64,000 nt of DNA from Medicago truncatula (GCF_003473485.1 NC_053049.1:30029292-30093291), one strand, 5' to 3'; shown: positions 25,727 through 38,485, counted from the first letter of the stretch. Translations and numbers: made by a program. Notes: generated by a model from the letters alone, not told the origin.

Positions 25727-25860
25727 TAAGTCTACTTTTGACCCCTTAACTTTTTAAATGTTGTGATTTTGAACCCTATGAAGAAGAAAAAAATTACAAA
25801 TTTAATCCTCTATAAATTAGCTCATGTGCAATATTCATCCTTTTTGCCAGTTTTGACTTT
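25727..25860. mobile_element. Truncated foldback MITE fragment upstream of the deacylase gene
   Basis: The text TTTTGACCCCTTAACTTTTT with a following ATTACAAATTTAATCC stretch resembles one arm of the foldback elements at 8,202-8,665 and 28,406-28,855. No second arm is evident. Confidence 0.4.
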
Positions 25861-27264
25861 TTCATAGAATACATAGTTCTCCCTTAGAAACTATGCACTT
25901 TGCGCAATAAAGTCTATTAATACCAAGACAAAGAAGCGGTTACTGTGCATTAACTAATTGATTTGAGTTAATACTTCAAAATAAACTAATGACTACTACG
26001 TTTCCACTCGTTGTTATTTTATCTCCCCAAACGGAAGGTGGAAGCTGGAAGTCTCCTCGTGTCACCTCTCCACAAAGGCACAGGCCAGACCATGGTCAAT
26101 CATGTTGTAGCTGGTATCCTGGAGCCAACCAAGGTCGGTTCCCTGTTCTCCCACCATCGTGCAGCCATGATAGGTCTGGTGTCATCATCATGCATCGCTT
26201 CTATCTTCTTTCTGTTGATGATGCATTTTAATTTTCCACGCCACTGCAAATAATTAAAATTAATAAAGTGAGTTTAAACTCATGGCTTCACAAACATATT
26301 TAACAATAAATAAACAGGTAGATTTAACAGTACATAAACACGCAGTTTCAGATATAAAGTGAGTTTAACATTAATAAATAACACGCCATCAGTCGCCTTC
26401 CAGACCACGTGCACATGGTACCTCCACAACAGGCCAGTCTCGTGTGGGCCACCGGGATAGTCATCAGGGTCCACCACCTTCTTCTTTCGCCTTCGTCGTG
26501 GCTCGACATCTTCCATTTCCTCGTCCATACCCTGCAGCTCCTCCTCAAGCTCCTGCTCCTCCATATGCTGCGATTCCACATCAGGCTGCTCCTGCTCCAT
26601 GTAACGCACTCTTCGAATTATTTATTTTATTTATTTATTTATTTATTTATTTGAGTTTAGAGTCTGTTCTTCTAGAATTTAATTAACTTATTTGATAAGT
26701 GATATTTTGTTATGTGTTATATATATATATATTAGTAGCTTATATTTGTTTATTTAATTATTTTAATGAGATAGAGTCGAATTATATGATTTATTTGATT
26801 ATGTGGTATGTTGATATTTTATTAAGTGGTTTTATTTTATTATTTATTAGAATATGATTAAATAATAGAATAAGTAGACTTGGGGGGCTGAATTAGAAAT
26901 TAAAGAAGTTTAGTGGGCTTAAGTAGAATTAAGAGAAGTGGTTAGTGATATAAAAGAGGAGAAATTAGGTTAGAATAGTTTTTATGTGAAAACAAGGATT
27001 TGGGAGAAAACAAAGAGAAGAGAAGAGTCAGAGAATGAGAAGTCTGTAGAACCTTGCTGTCAATCAAATCTAAGGTAAGGGTGGGACTAACATTCAATAA
27101 TCTTGAGTCTATGATTTTGAAAATTGTATTTAACATGTTGTAGGTTTAGTTTTTGAGAATTTGAGAATTAGGGTTAAGAGTGATGATTGTGATGATTTTG
27201 AATGAAAGTGAAGTTGAATAATATAGGTTGCTTTTTCTGATTTTTCTTTTCATCTCTGCCCCGA

Positions 27265-27620
27265 ATTTGAAATGAAAACTGATATTGATTGGTACAAAAT
27301 TGGTCTTAGGTGTAAACACGAAAGTTGTAGGTATGGATGTTAGCTTTCTAATGTCGTTGGTCTGACGTCAAAACGATTTATAGAACTTGAGTTATGGTCA
27401 AATTACTGCACGTAGGTCACAGTGAATTTTTATGAATTTCAGCACAACTTTGTCCGAGTTTGAAATGAAAACTGGTATTGATTGGTACATAATTGGTCTT
27501 AGCTGTAAACACGAAAGTTGTAGGTATGGATGTTAGATTTCTAATGTCGTTGGTTTGACTTCAAAAGGATTTATAGAACTTGAGTTATGGTCAAATTACT
27601 GCACGTAGGTCACAGTGAAT
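27265..27620. repeat. Internal ~190-bp direct repeat of the solo LTR
   Basis: The sequence around AAACTGATATTGATTGGTAC through TGCACGTAGGTCACAGTGAA occurs twice, starting near 27,275 and 27,467, with only a few differences. Confidence 0.85.
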
Positions 27621-28405
27621 AATTGAATATGATTGATGAATTAGTATATGTATGTATATGTTTGTGAATACGATATTGTTCATGATTGATGAAGTTTTAT
27701 ATGTATATATGATGTTTAAGATGTTGATTTACTTTGATGATTAATGTGAGAATATTTATATATTGTGAAAGATGTTGATATGAAGTTGTAATGGTTGTAT
27801 TAGATGATTATTGTTGATGTTGACTTGCTGTAAATTATTTGATGGTGTTGCCTTGCTGATGTGATGTATTAATATCATTAAGATGCTAATGTTGGTTTAA
27901 GTTGTTTAAGTTGTAAGATGTTGATCCAAATTATTGGAGTCATAAGAGATGTCTAAGTTGTTAAGATGTTGAGTCTATTGCATACTCATTTACGTTGGGT
28001 GAGGGCTTGATGCTCTGTAATATATATTTATACATAATATGTGAAGGGAGAGGGCTTGATGCTCTGTGAGCCTATTTACACTCAATATGTTGGGGGCTTG
28101 ATGCTCTAGTTGGTACCACATGCATGATTAAGAAGATGAAGTTGCGTTGTCGTTAAGTTGTCATTTGTCAATGAGTTGTTAATAAAGAACTAAGTGAAGT
28201 ATTAATATTTATTAATCGTTGTTGTTTAAGTTATTATGAGATGACATATGTGTTGTTATATTATGACGAGATGATGAATATGTTGTTGTTAAGTTATTAT
28301 GAGATGATGAATATGTGTTGTTGTATTATTATAAGATGATGAATATGTGTTGTTTATATCATTATAAGATGATGATTATGTTGTGTTGTATATGATTATT
28401 ATTAT

Positions 28406-28855
28406 GGCTTAATTATCTTTTTGGTCCTCTAACTATTTAGTTGATATCAGATTGGTCCTCTAACTAAAAATTGATTTATTTCGGTCCTCTAAGTTTCTCA
28501 CGTTACTACATTTAATCATTTCTGTTAGTTTTATTCAAATAAACATTATGATTTGTGTTATGTGGGTATCTGACCTCTTGCTTCACACATACATATGAAC
28601 CATAACAGTTACCAATAATATCAGTCACTATTTAATCATAATACCTTAACAAGGAATAAGACCAAAATGATACTAATAAATAAAGTTAGAGGACCTACAT
28701 AACACAAACCCTAACGTTTATTTGAATAAAACTAACAGAAATGACTAAATGTAGTAACGGTGAGAAACTTAGAGGACCGAAATAAATCAATTTTTAGTTA
28801 GAGGACTAATCTGATACCAATTAAATTGTTAGAGGACCAAAAAGGTAATTTAGCC
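28406..28855. mobile_element. Foldback MITE nested in the solo LTR
   Basis: The arms GGCTTAATTATCTTTTTGGT and ACCAAAAAGGTAATTTAGCC are near-perfect inverted repeats, and pairing continues inward for roughly 170 bp on each side (GGTCCTCTAAC against GTTAGAGGACC). It inserted in an ATT-repeat tract, so the target duplication cannot be read cleanly. It has the same end design (GGCTTAA...) as the element at 8,202. Confidence 0.75.
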
Positions 28856-29759
28856 TTATTATTATTAAGTGATGATTATGTTGTGTGGTCTAAGTTATTA
28901 TGAGATGATGATTATGTTGTGTGTTAAAGATGATATTTATGATGTGATGATCTATGTTGGTTATGATTTGATTATTATGTGCTATATGATGAAGTTTATA
29001 ATGTGATGAATATGAAGTTAATGATAATTAGAAGTTGATTGAGTTATTAAGAATCATTACATAAAGGATTATTATTGCTAATACATGAAGTTATTTATGT
29101 TGTTAAATATAATTAATGAATTATATGCTTGATATTATTGTTTTGTGAAATCTCACCCTTTCTGCTTGGAAATATTGCTCTTCGTATGAGTAACTTGCAG
29201 GTGATCGAGTTTAAGTTGCTGTTAGATTGCTGTCGTGAGTGGATTATCTCTCATGTGTGTCTTTAGGTGCTCTGATATGTAACAGGATAGGAACTTTGTT
29301 GCATGCTTTTCTATTCCTTACGTATTGCTTATGAATTTACATGATTAAGTTGTTAATTGGATTTTTATGAGATACTTTAATGAGGCCTTCGTGCCAAAAT
29401 TATTTTAGATGTTCGAATAAATTTTGCTGCGAAGTATTAAATATTATGTTATTGAATTTTGAAGGATAATTAGTTAATTATTCCGTTTATGATTTTAAGA
29501 AAAGAAGTGTGACATTCCGTTTATGTGAATTACTCTGATTAATTAAATGAAATTTTTACGTTGGGAAAACGAGGTGTTATACTCCATGTCCATATTCTCT
29601 TGCTGCTCCGGCTGATGCTCGACATCAGCACGGCGTCCTCTACCACCCCGATGTCTCGGAGGAACACCACCTTTCTCCTACAGCCGTCGGAGACACTCTC
29701 TCCCATGGGAAGCATGCACTACCTCCCTTACGTGTCGAGTATTAGATGTTGAACATTTA

Positions 29760-30740
29760 AATTAGGGTAATCAAACATCACAAAACATAAGCAAAAAAAC
29801 ATTCTGGGTTTTTCCGGATTTCAACTTCCGGACATCAACAATCAAGTCCGGAAAACAAAATTCAGATTGCATCCGACCAGAAATAAAAAAAAAAAAATCG
29901 ACGAAATTAACCATGCATATGTACAGAAATCGAACTTACATTCCATGATGTTTGAAAAGGGTTGAAATGTGGTGTTTTTCATCAACAAAACTCCAAATTT
30001 GGACAGGATTTGTGGTGTTCGGAACTTGGGATAATGTAGAGAGAGAGAGAGAGAGAATGTTGAAAGTGAGACTGTAAAACTGTAAAAATGGAGGGTGAAG
30101 TTCCTTTTATACTTCGCAATTGTCCGGATTCTATATTCCGAAATACGTATAGATGTTCCGGATTATATAATCTGAATGGCATGTTGGTAATTTGCATAGG
30201 ACGAGTGAGAAGGCCATAGGATGGGAAAAATAATAGTCTAAATTTAAAGAAAGAATAACCCATAATTCTCAAAAGGTCATGAACATAAAATGGTAAGCAA
30301 ATTGGATTTTAAACAAAAGATCATGGTTATTTGCATAACTCACAAAGATTTAACAAGAAAAGGTGAGAAATGATGTGTTCATGAGTAATTACTACAAAGT
30401 TTTGGACTTGTGATCATTTACATATTTTGTAAGTAATGGAAATCAAATTCAAAGAAAGAGTAGACGTTTTATGAGTTATTACCTTTCTCAAGGTTCTTGG
30501 AATTTTCTTTTGTAGAAGAGAGAAGAAAGAATAGAAAATAACAAAGAGAGAAGAGGTAATAAGAGAGGAGATAGAAGAATGAAGAAAGAAGTCAGGAAAG
30601 TGAGAGAATGATAGGAAGTGTGAATCACCTACTTTGGTTTGGATACATATATAATCCAATCTGACACAAACACCGCCGTACCGGTGTAATCCTTTATATT
30701 TTAAGTATCTATTATATCTCAAATTGCAATCTAACTTACA
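29760..30740. other. Intergenic DNA with TCCGGATT motifs, no gene seen
   Basis: Short motifs of the type TCCGGATT occur near 29,813, 29,829, 30,123 and 30,160, partly as inverted neighbours. A GA microsatellite lies at 30,039-30,055. I see no supported coding frame. Confidence 0.4.
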
Positions 30741-30791
30741 GAGTCATATTTGCTCATTCAAAAAAAAAAAAAAAAATTTACAGGTAAATGC

Positions 30792-30798
<7 letters not shown>

Positions 30799-30843
<45 letters not shown>
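30799..30843. repeat. TA dinucleotide microsatellite
   Basis: About 22 uninterrupted TA units. Confidence 0.95.
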
Positions 30844-30845
<2 letters not shown>

Positions 30846-32020
30846 CATGAGTTTTTATAAAAGACCACATGATATTTCACACCTATATTTTTAATAAAAA
30901 GTGCAGGTAATGTTTAGAATTATATATGATTCGTGCGACAGCATGGGTAAAAAGTCTATTTTATAAAAGAATTGGAATATTCTCTCAAAAAAAAAAAAAG
31001 AATTGGAATATGTAAGTATGTGTGGTTACCATGTGAGGATAAGAAGATGAAAGTATATATTTTCTCACCAAAAGATCATCTCAGTTACCCTCTAATTAAT
31101 ATCATTTCTACCAATATTCCCTGAAATCATAAATAATTAGTCACTTCTAAAAACTCATCATAATTATTTGCTTACATTTATATTTCTATAACACGTTACT
31201 TAATTTTAAACCTAAATGATTGCCGTCGACAGTTATACGTGATATCTAATAAAAATGTTCAAAATCATTTTTGTCGATAAAATAACTTTTTCCATCTAAG
31301 TAACCTATACGATGCGATTTTATGAGAAAATTTCCGACGAGGAAATTAATTTTACAGCATAATATATCGTAAATAATTTCATAGTATACGAGGTTCATTT
31401 ATAAATTTATGCGCGGCCAAATCGTCGTCTATTGAAGAGCTTGAAAATCGTGTTTCAGAAACTTTTTTAAAATTTTACCACTGGTCACTAATGTGACAAA
31501 AAACACTAAAATATTCGAGTAGCGATAAAAAATCATCTTCGAAGTCATTATTTATTTTTATTTGAACATAATTTAAAAGAGTTATGTTAAAAGATATGGT
31601 GTGCTGTCTTTTTTTTTTTGGTAAGTGTGCTGTTTTTTTCTAATTGATATATATATATATTTTTTTTTTATTTGAATGTATTTTTTATTTTAATGTATGA
31701 GCTTGTTTTTTATTTTGGTCTTAATGTATGAGCTTGTTTTAATAAAATATTTTTATTTTCATTAAAATTTAATAAACTTATATTGAAAAATCATAAACTG
31801 TTAAAATTGTTATATGATTATTAATTAGCTACAATATAAGAAAATAAATGGAGAGTATTTTCCAGTTTAAAAGATACAAACTTTTTTAGATGATTATTAT
31901 AAAGTTTCCATAAAAAAAAACTCTCAAAAAGAAAATATTTCTCATAAAATTGGTAGAAAACGATTATTATTTCCATGAAAGACCCAAATTTTGGACAAAA
32001 AATATTTATATGAACTAGCC
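30844..32020. other. AT-rich intergenic DNA, no gene seen
   Basis: I see no conserved frame, RNA gene or transposon end in this stretch. Confidence 0.45.
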
Positions 32021-32027
32021 AAAAAAT

Positions 32028-32099
32028 TTCCATTGCCGGGAATCGAACCCGGGTCTCCTGGGTGAAAGCCAGATATCCTAACCGCTGGACGACAATGGA
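32028..32099 (-). tRNA. trnE-UUC: tRNA-Glu (anticodon TTC)
   Basis: The 72-nt minus-strand sequence has a 7-bp acceptor stem (TCCATTG with CAATGGA), a discriminator A, a D arm around GTCCAGCGGTTAGGAT, the anticodon loop CTTTCAC giving TTC, and a T arm with GGGTTCGATTCCC. The A and B promoter boxes are intact and no intron is present. It looks like a normal nuclear tRNA-Glu gene. Confidence 0.95.
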
Positions 32100-32915
32100 A
32101 GATGTGTTACTTCTTCGACATATTAGTATATATAGAATTTAATATGATAAATCCTCCAGAATTTGATACTTTCATCTGAAGTTTATGTTAAAAAGAGGAA
32201 GTAAAATTCACCCATGAGAATAAAGGAGAATTGATTCTTTCACAAAATGATGTCTCCTTTTTTTAATTGGATTCATGATTTACAGCTTGAGAAGGTGGAT
32301 TATGAGCTATACGCCAATAAAGTTGTGGACTACTTCAGCAAAACACTAATGATGTTACAGAATTTTGAGTTGTGAGATGTCGCATTAAATCGGAGAGAAA
32401 CGAATGAGGTCAATCATACCTTAGCCAGAGATACCACATTCTTTGCTAGTCCTCATATGTTTATTGAGGTATCACCACACATTACCAATTTGATATCTAA
32501 TGAAATGTTATAAGCTTGTTCCCTTAAAAAACAATTGGAACACGCTCCGGTCCAAGACCTGCTCCAACATTAATCTTAAGTTTTTTCAGTATTTTAGATC
32601 ATAAAGTACATGAACTGAAGCAGAAACATAGGAGTTCTACTTATCGCTTCTAGTTTTAGCTTCTCCTTGGCATTATATATCACTATTTTAATTGTAATCT
32701 GAAAATAGTTTTTACATTTTATTGTTTCCAGAAGATACATACAATTGTTTGTTCGGAACCTCTTAGTTATCAAGTAAAAATAACACAAATTTTAAGAAAA
32801 CATGTTCTGGCGTTCACGGACAAGCATTCACAAAGAACATCACATCTACAATTCAAAGAAAGACTTGTATAACAATCAAACAACATTCGGTTAATGCTTC
32901 ACATACTTCCTTACA

Positions 32916-33894
32916 GTCAAAATGTGCGAGAATTTCGCCACCACAAAAATTAGATTTATTCACATACTTCTTTTATGCCTAATGCTAAATCTCGCGAGAG
33001 TTGGTATCACGAATGGATTGCGAACTCAGCTGATTGGTTGTTATCACATACTGCATTGATATTTTCCGGTAAATAAGGAAGTGGGGACACGTTGCTTGCC
33101 TTTTAAAAGCAACACGACAGCTTCGTGGAATTTCACAATGGAATTATTCGCTTGAAATAGCATTGCTCTTCTTATAAACTATTTCCAAGTTCCTTCAAGA
33201 TCCACATTTGTCTCTTCTTTGGGATCTTCCATTGGCAGTGAATATCCAGAGTATAGGTCACCAGTCCAAACACCATCTTTCCTAGATTGCAAAAGCAAAG
33301 CAAGTATTAGTCTCATATTTCTTTTAAGCGAAAAACATACCCACGAATATGTATAATGAGTTTAAAAAGTTCAAAATTCCAGTTCTAATGTCACCCCTCT
33401 AGAAACAGAGTATGAAGTCGACAAGCCTTGTAAAAACTTGCAATTCTTTGAAAACAAAGGTTGCTCAATTACACACCAAAGAAATTCACGGTAGCAAGGT
33501 TATTGTTTCTCAAACCCTCCTTCCAAACACACCCTAACACAAAAATGAAACAACCATATGGTTATTGTTTCTCAAATTAGTCCATATAATTCTGCAATAC
33601 CATCAAACATGAAAAACTATTTAAAAATGGTGGAAGGGAAAATATAGTCCATGAAGGCCAAAAAATTAAAATCAGCGGACCATATGGTAAACACATATGC
33701 ATCTCTTAAAACAGCATAAAGATATGTGAAAGATGTGAAGGCCTCATTTTTTTCTTCTCTTTTGAAGAACCGCGTGAAGGCCTCATATATACACCAAACA
33801 ATCATACTTACTAACATTGCTACAACTTAGTATAGTTATTTTACCTGCACCAGTTTCCCAAATCAGTCTCTCCTCCAAGTCCTTCCCAGACTAA
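32916..33894 (-). pseudogene. Partial, broken copy of the deacylase (GEK1) gene
   Basis: Minus-strand text at 33,845-33,894 matches exon 6 of the GEK1 gene with a 6-bp deletion. Text at 33,182-33,285 matches the first half of exon 8 (KDGVW..., GYSLPMEDPK) but runs into a stop after GTWK. Text at 32,916-32,971 matches the end of exon 8. About 200 bp of unrelated sequence (32,975-33,172) splits exon 8. Exon 7 is missing and exons 1-5 and 9 are not seen. It is a segmental copy with flanking intron text, not a retrocopy. Confidence 0.88.
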
Positions 33895-33962
33895 CTGTAA
33901 GAATCCAAACAATATCATTTCAGTAAACAAGATAAAATATTTCTAGCCAGATGCCCACAATG

Positions 33963-34146
33963 TTGCCAATCACATATCATGGAAAATAGTGGTTTGTTCA
34001 AATTTTGCTGTGCAACAGTGTTGTAGTACTGCTATAGCCGCTATTTTATAAACTTTGTGTAACGTATGTGTACCACAAAGCAAATAGCAATTTGTTCAAA
34101 TTATGCTCTGCTAAAGCGCCGATATAGCCTCTACTTAACAGCATTA
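33963..34146. repeat. Dispersed ~80-bp repeat, two adjacent copies
   Basis: The text GGTTTGTTCAAATTTTGCTG and, about 110 bp on, CAATTTGTTCAAATTATGCT are each followed by GCTATAGCC-like and ATTTTATAA or TACTTAACA text, as at 23,240. Confidence 0.65.
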
Positions 34147-34949
34147 GATTGCATGCCCATGCCAAGCATTTAGGTTTTTAACGCCACTGCTCATGTCAAT
34201 TTTTTGTTATTTCAATGATTTCTTCCCTGTTGCAACCTTGACAGACCTTAGAAAACTTTGCCCGTTCATATGGAGCGCTCAACGACGTTTTCTTGCCTTA
34301 GGACTGCTAACAATTTCTCAACTGAGAGAGCAAATAATGGAGTTTCTAATTCACCCAGCATTAAAGTTACTGAACTTTAGGATAAATCCTATTGTTTGCC
34401 AACCTAGCCTCAACTTTAGTGAAGTGTACTAACTCGTGTGCTTTTCATAGAAGCATTTGGTGTCTGACCAAATATTAAGTTAACTCCCATTTGACACTGA
34501 AAGTGGAACTAGAACCTTCTATTCAATGTCACACAAGTAGGATTTCCTGATACTTAAACAAATGTTGTATATTAGACCCAAAAATGGGTGGCATAGAATA
34601 CTAGGATCTAGTTCCACCTTCAGCTTTAACTAGGAGGCAGTTCCTCCAATATTTGAACATTTCTCAGATATTACGAAATAATCCACGCGAAATAGCATGA
34701 TCTATGAGGCATTTACTCATTTTTTAATTCATTCTTTAATTCTGGTAAGGAAAATTGTGAAGGTCTCAATGCTTAAAAGGGACAGTCTTCAATGGAAGGG
34801 ACATGTTAAATAAAATGAAGTCCCACGATAAGTAATATATCAGCATACAGTTCCAAATGTGCATATCATGCAAAAAATATCAAAAAAAATAAACAAGCGC
34901 AAAAATTGAATAAAAACACCACTATATATATGCAATCTCATATCACCGT

Positions 34950-34956
<7 letters not shown>

Positions 34957-34995
<39 letters not shown>
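34957..34995. repeat. TA dinucleotide microsatellite
   Basis: About 19 TA units, located in block 2 shortly upstream of the A unit at 35,248. Confidence 0.95.
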
Positions 34996-34997
<2 letters not shown>

Positions 34998-37139
34998 TAG
35001 CCAAAAGTATAGGCATGATTGTCGGATGAATAAAGGAGTAATATGTGCAAATTAGCTTGCAGTCACACTCACGATTCAAAAGCAGTCAAGGAAAAATATT
35101 ATACGAACTGCATAAAAAAAATGTTTTTTGTGTAAAGTTAATCTTTCTATGCTTCCATAATTAAATTTGACTCGGTGGGATACAAATTCAACCAAGCCAA
35201 AAAAGAAAAGAAAAAGAGGGACCCAAACAATGAGTTTGGGTTGAACAGGCTCAGATTCGCCTTTTCACAGACAAATGAGAGAAGTTTGCAAAGGCTGCGC
35301 AACAGCATTTATGCAAAGGACCAAAAGGTAATTTCACACAGACACGGAGTCACAATGCCTTGAAATAGCTATTCACCCAATGTCTGATTCAATAGTTGAA
35401 AGCATCACTGCCATGTTGTTAAAGAGGATGAGATAGAAGAAGAAAAAGAAGTACATAATTGAGACGAAATATATATGTATATGGATCGAAATGTGGTTTA
35501 TGATAGAACATTATGGTGTAGTTTGATCCATGTAGTTGGTTGTTGATGTGTAAAGAGCTGCTTGCAAAGTTCACCGAGAAGGATCATCGGCTTGCACAGC
35601 AACTCAGAGCGGCAACAACACTCAAGACAACCTTATCTCTGAGTGTGGAGCCTCATACTTGAACTAACAAATATTAAGGGGAGAAACCCTAATTGCAGGG
35701 TTTCAGATAAAGGCTCAGATTCACCTTTTCTCAAACAAGAGGCAGAAGAGAAGTGCCTCACCATGGCTGTGTTACCAGTATTTGTAGAATGGACCACAAT
35801 GGTATTTTCAAACAGATACTGAAACACCTTGCCAGTGATAAGACTCTTCAACCTGTTTAATTTAAAAGAGAAAACAACATCACCGCCTCCTTGTGTCCTA
35901 TATCAAGAAACGTAATTCAAAAAAATCATATCATAGAAGAAATGTGTGAGTAACAGAGAAGCTTAACAAATGCAGAAATAGAAAATCTGATAGTCTTAGA
36001 GACAACCTGATACATAAATAAAACACACATTGCGTGATAAAAATACCTTAGAATTTATTAAAACAGGAGTGGCATGCTTCTCCTGAAACCATTTCAGCAT
36101 ATAAAACCGCCTCTTCATCTGCATCTAACAAAAAAGAAAAAATACACTTCAAACAAAACAACATAATGAAAAGAAATTATTAAGGTTCAAATACTAACCA
36201 TTTGAGATAGGAGAGTACAAACCATCTACTAGTTCTCTTTTATTTTTTATATATAAAAAAATGGATTGATTGTCCAAGGCTTGCAGTAGTATAGTTTTCT
36301 CAGGAGTTAAGCAACTGTTACTTCTGAGTCATTCCCTTTCCACCATGGCCAAGTGTATCTAAACATATTTCAAGAATGAAAAAATAGTCGAGTATAATAA
36401 ACTATAATCATAGAAATTCTTTTTGGAGCTCACTTCACGCGAAATCAATTAGTGTGTGTACAAATATGCCCCACACAAATTGATGATGAGGGTCAAGTGA
36501 AACGCATACTAAATACTAACACTATCATCAATTAGTGTGTGTACAAAATAGCGATGTGTCCCATAGTCGTATGCTTCCAACAAGTAACTTGACTTTATGT
36601 GGGAAACAACAAAAATTCAACAAGACAGACGAAAGACGGAAAGAGGAAAAAAAAATCCCCAAAACAAATGGAGTTAGGGTTTAACAAAAGAAGGCTCAGA
36701 TTCGCCTTTTCTCAGACAAAAAAGAGAAGAGGTTTGCAAAGGCTGCATCAACAGAATCTGTGCAAATGACCGCAAGGGTAACTTCACACACATACATAGT
36801 TACCTAGCCAGAAAACAACTCTTCATACAATGTCTGATTCAATTGCTGAAATCATCATCACTGCCTTGTTATCTAAGAGGAAGAAGAAGGAAAAGAAGCT
36901 TATGTATGGAACAGAAACAGAAACAGAGTATGTGTGTGTATGTGTGTATGCATGGAGGGTTTTTTGCGAATTTCACTAAGAAGGATCATCAGCTTGCACA
37001 TCAACTCAGAGGAGTGACAGCTCTCAAGGCAACCTTATCTCTCTCTGAGGATGAAGCCTCACACTTAACTAACGATTGTAAACCCTAATTGCAGGGATTC
37101 CAAGGGAGGCTCAGATTCACCCTTTTCTCAAACAATAGG

Positions 37140-37312
37140 CAGAAGAGAAGAGCCTCACCATGGCTGCGTTATCAGTATATGTAGAATGAATCACAATGGT
37201 ATTTTCAAACCAATACTGTAACACCTTGCCAGTACTTAGGCTCTCCAACCTGTTGTTTGATCTAAAAGCTGAAAACAACATCATAGCCTCGTTATATCCT
37301 CTATCGAGCAAC
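37140..37312 (-). pseudogene. Best-preserved B-type exon copy
   Basis: The minus-strand frame reads LDRGYNEAMMLFSAFRSNNR, then SLSTGKVLQYWFENTIVIHS and AAMVRLFSSAYCLRKG without a stop. Most other B copies (6,593; 35,709; 38,657) share this frame; a TATAG or CAAG acceptor-like site precedes it in several. No known domain is recognised. No start codon or partner exons in frame can be assigned with confidence, so it is listed as a gene relic. Confidence 0.45.
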
Positions 37313-38340
37313 TTATTCCTATAACAATGTATCACCCAAAAAATGTGCAAGTCATATATGAGGTTTAAAAAAAATGCTATAACAGAGTATTCAATAGAGA
37401 TAACCTAATATATAAAACACACGAAACATGTTAAAAATACCTTTGAAACCATTTTAAGATAAAAAACCTCCAACTCATCTGCATTTATAAGCAAAACAAA
37501 TGCAGTTAGACAAACAAAACACCGCAAAATGAAAAGTATGAGAAGAAATAAACTACTAACCTGTTAGGAACCCAAAATTAGATTAGTTAACGTAGTTATG
37601 GGTTGTTAGAGTAGTTGGTTAATATGTTAGTTATTTGTTTAGTTAGGTTGTGTTTCTATTTTAAGTTGGTTGCTTGCGATCCTGTCTCTTTCCCTTGTAT
37701 ATGAAGTCTAAATAAAAACTTCCATTCCCTTGATCGCTTCCCTTTTGCAACCATAATAGCAGCCAGGCAAAGTTATCATGTATATTCATATATAAGATGG
37801 AGCCCTCAGCAATGTTGTCTTGCCTTGCCTTGCCTTGAGAAGCCTAACAATTTTCTTGGCCATTTTCTCAACCGAAGGTCAAATAATAGTGTCTAGTTCA
37901 CCTAGCATTGATGTTTCTGAACTATGTCACAGATTCTATAGTTTGCTGACCTTGCTTCAGCTTTAGTGAAATGTACTAATAATTCCTGTGTATTTTTTAT
38001 ACAAGGAAGAAATTGTGTTTGGCAAAAAAAGGCCTCAAATAAACACGATTTGAGATAGGGTGGGTTGAACACAAGAGGGCTCAGATTCGCCTTTTCTCAG
38101 ACAGAAGAGAGAAGAGGTTTCCATAGGCTGCGTTGGGCATCTGTGCAAAGCGCCACAAGTGTAACTTCACACAGACACAGAACCACCTCGCCATGAAACA
38201 ACTCTTCACCCAATGCTTGATTCAATTGCTGAAAACATCATCACTGCCTTGTTACCAAAGAAGAAGAAGAAGAAGAATGAAGGGGTTAACATTGCTTTGT
38301 TATCTAAAAAGAAGAAGAAAAAGAAAAGGTTAATATACGC

Positions 38341-38485
38341 GTTGTTAAATAGCAGCTATAGTGGCGCTATAACGTAGAGGAATTTGAACAAACCGCTATT
38401 ATTCTGAGATACGCTATCCAGTACAAAATATTGTCAAATAGCGGCTATAGTGGCACTATAGCACTATTGCACAGCGGAAGTAATA
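38341..38485. repeat. Dispersed ~80-bp repeat, two copies in opposite orientation to 23,240
   Basis: The text GTTAAATAGCAGCTATAGTG, then AATTTGAACAAACCGCTATT and a second GTCAAATAGCGGCTATAGTG is the reverse complement of the family at 23,240. It is inserted in the AAG-rich tail of the A unit at 38,077. Confidence 0.7.

Larger units (their letters stand above)
26600..29581. mobile_element. Solo LTR, 2.98 kb, with 5-bp target duplication CTCCA
   Basis: The element begins TGTAACGCACTCTTCG and ends GAGGTGTTATA, so TGTAAC faces an inverted GTTATA (degenerate TGTTACA). The pentanucleotide CTCCA flanks it at 26,595-26,599 and 29,582-29,586. It is AT-rich with no gag or pol frame, and no second LTR is present in the window. 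A long LTR with these ends suggests a Gypsy-type, possibly Ogre/Tat-like, element reduced to a solo LTR by recombination. Internal near-duplicate text lies at 27,265-27,425 and 27,455-27,620. Confidence 0.85.
26350..29705 (-). pseudogene. Plant mobile domain (aminotransferase-like) gene fragment, split by an LTR
   Basis: The minus-strand text at 29,582-29,700 encodes GGVPPRHRGGRGRRADVEHQ, then QENMDME. The text at 26,594-26,370 continues with EQEQPDVESQHMEEQELEEE, a basic RRRRKKK run and DPDDYPGGPHETGLLWRYHVH. The GGPxxxxLLxxYxxHV pattern after an acidic/basic low-complexity region is how plant-mobile-domain proteins (transposon-derived, also called serine/threonine phosphatase 7 long-form-like) begin their domain. 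The solo LTR at 26,600-29,581 splits the frame, and the rest of the domain is not seen. Sequence at 25,990-26,260 may belong to the same locus but I could not assign it. Confidence 0.6.

Noticed and set aside
26409..26686. Plus-strand frames of ~80 codons
   Set aside because: They are the antisense of the plant-mobile-domain fragment and run into the ATTT-rich start of the LTR.
30414..30722. 102-codon minus-strand frame
   Set aside because: It has low-complexity S/F-rich content from GA-rich DNA, no motif and no supporting signals.
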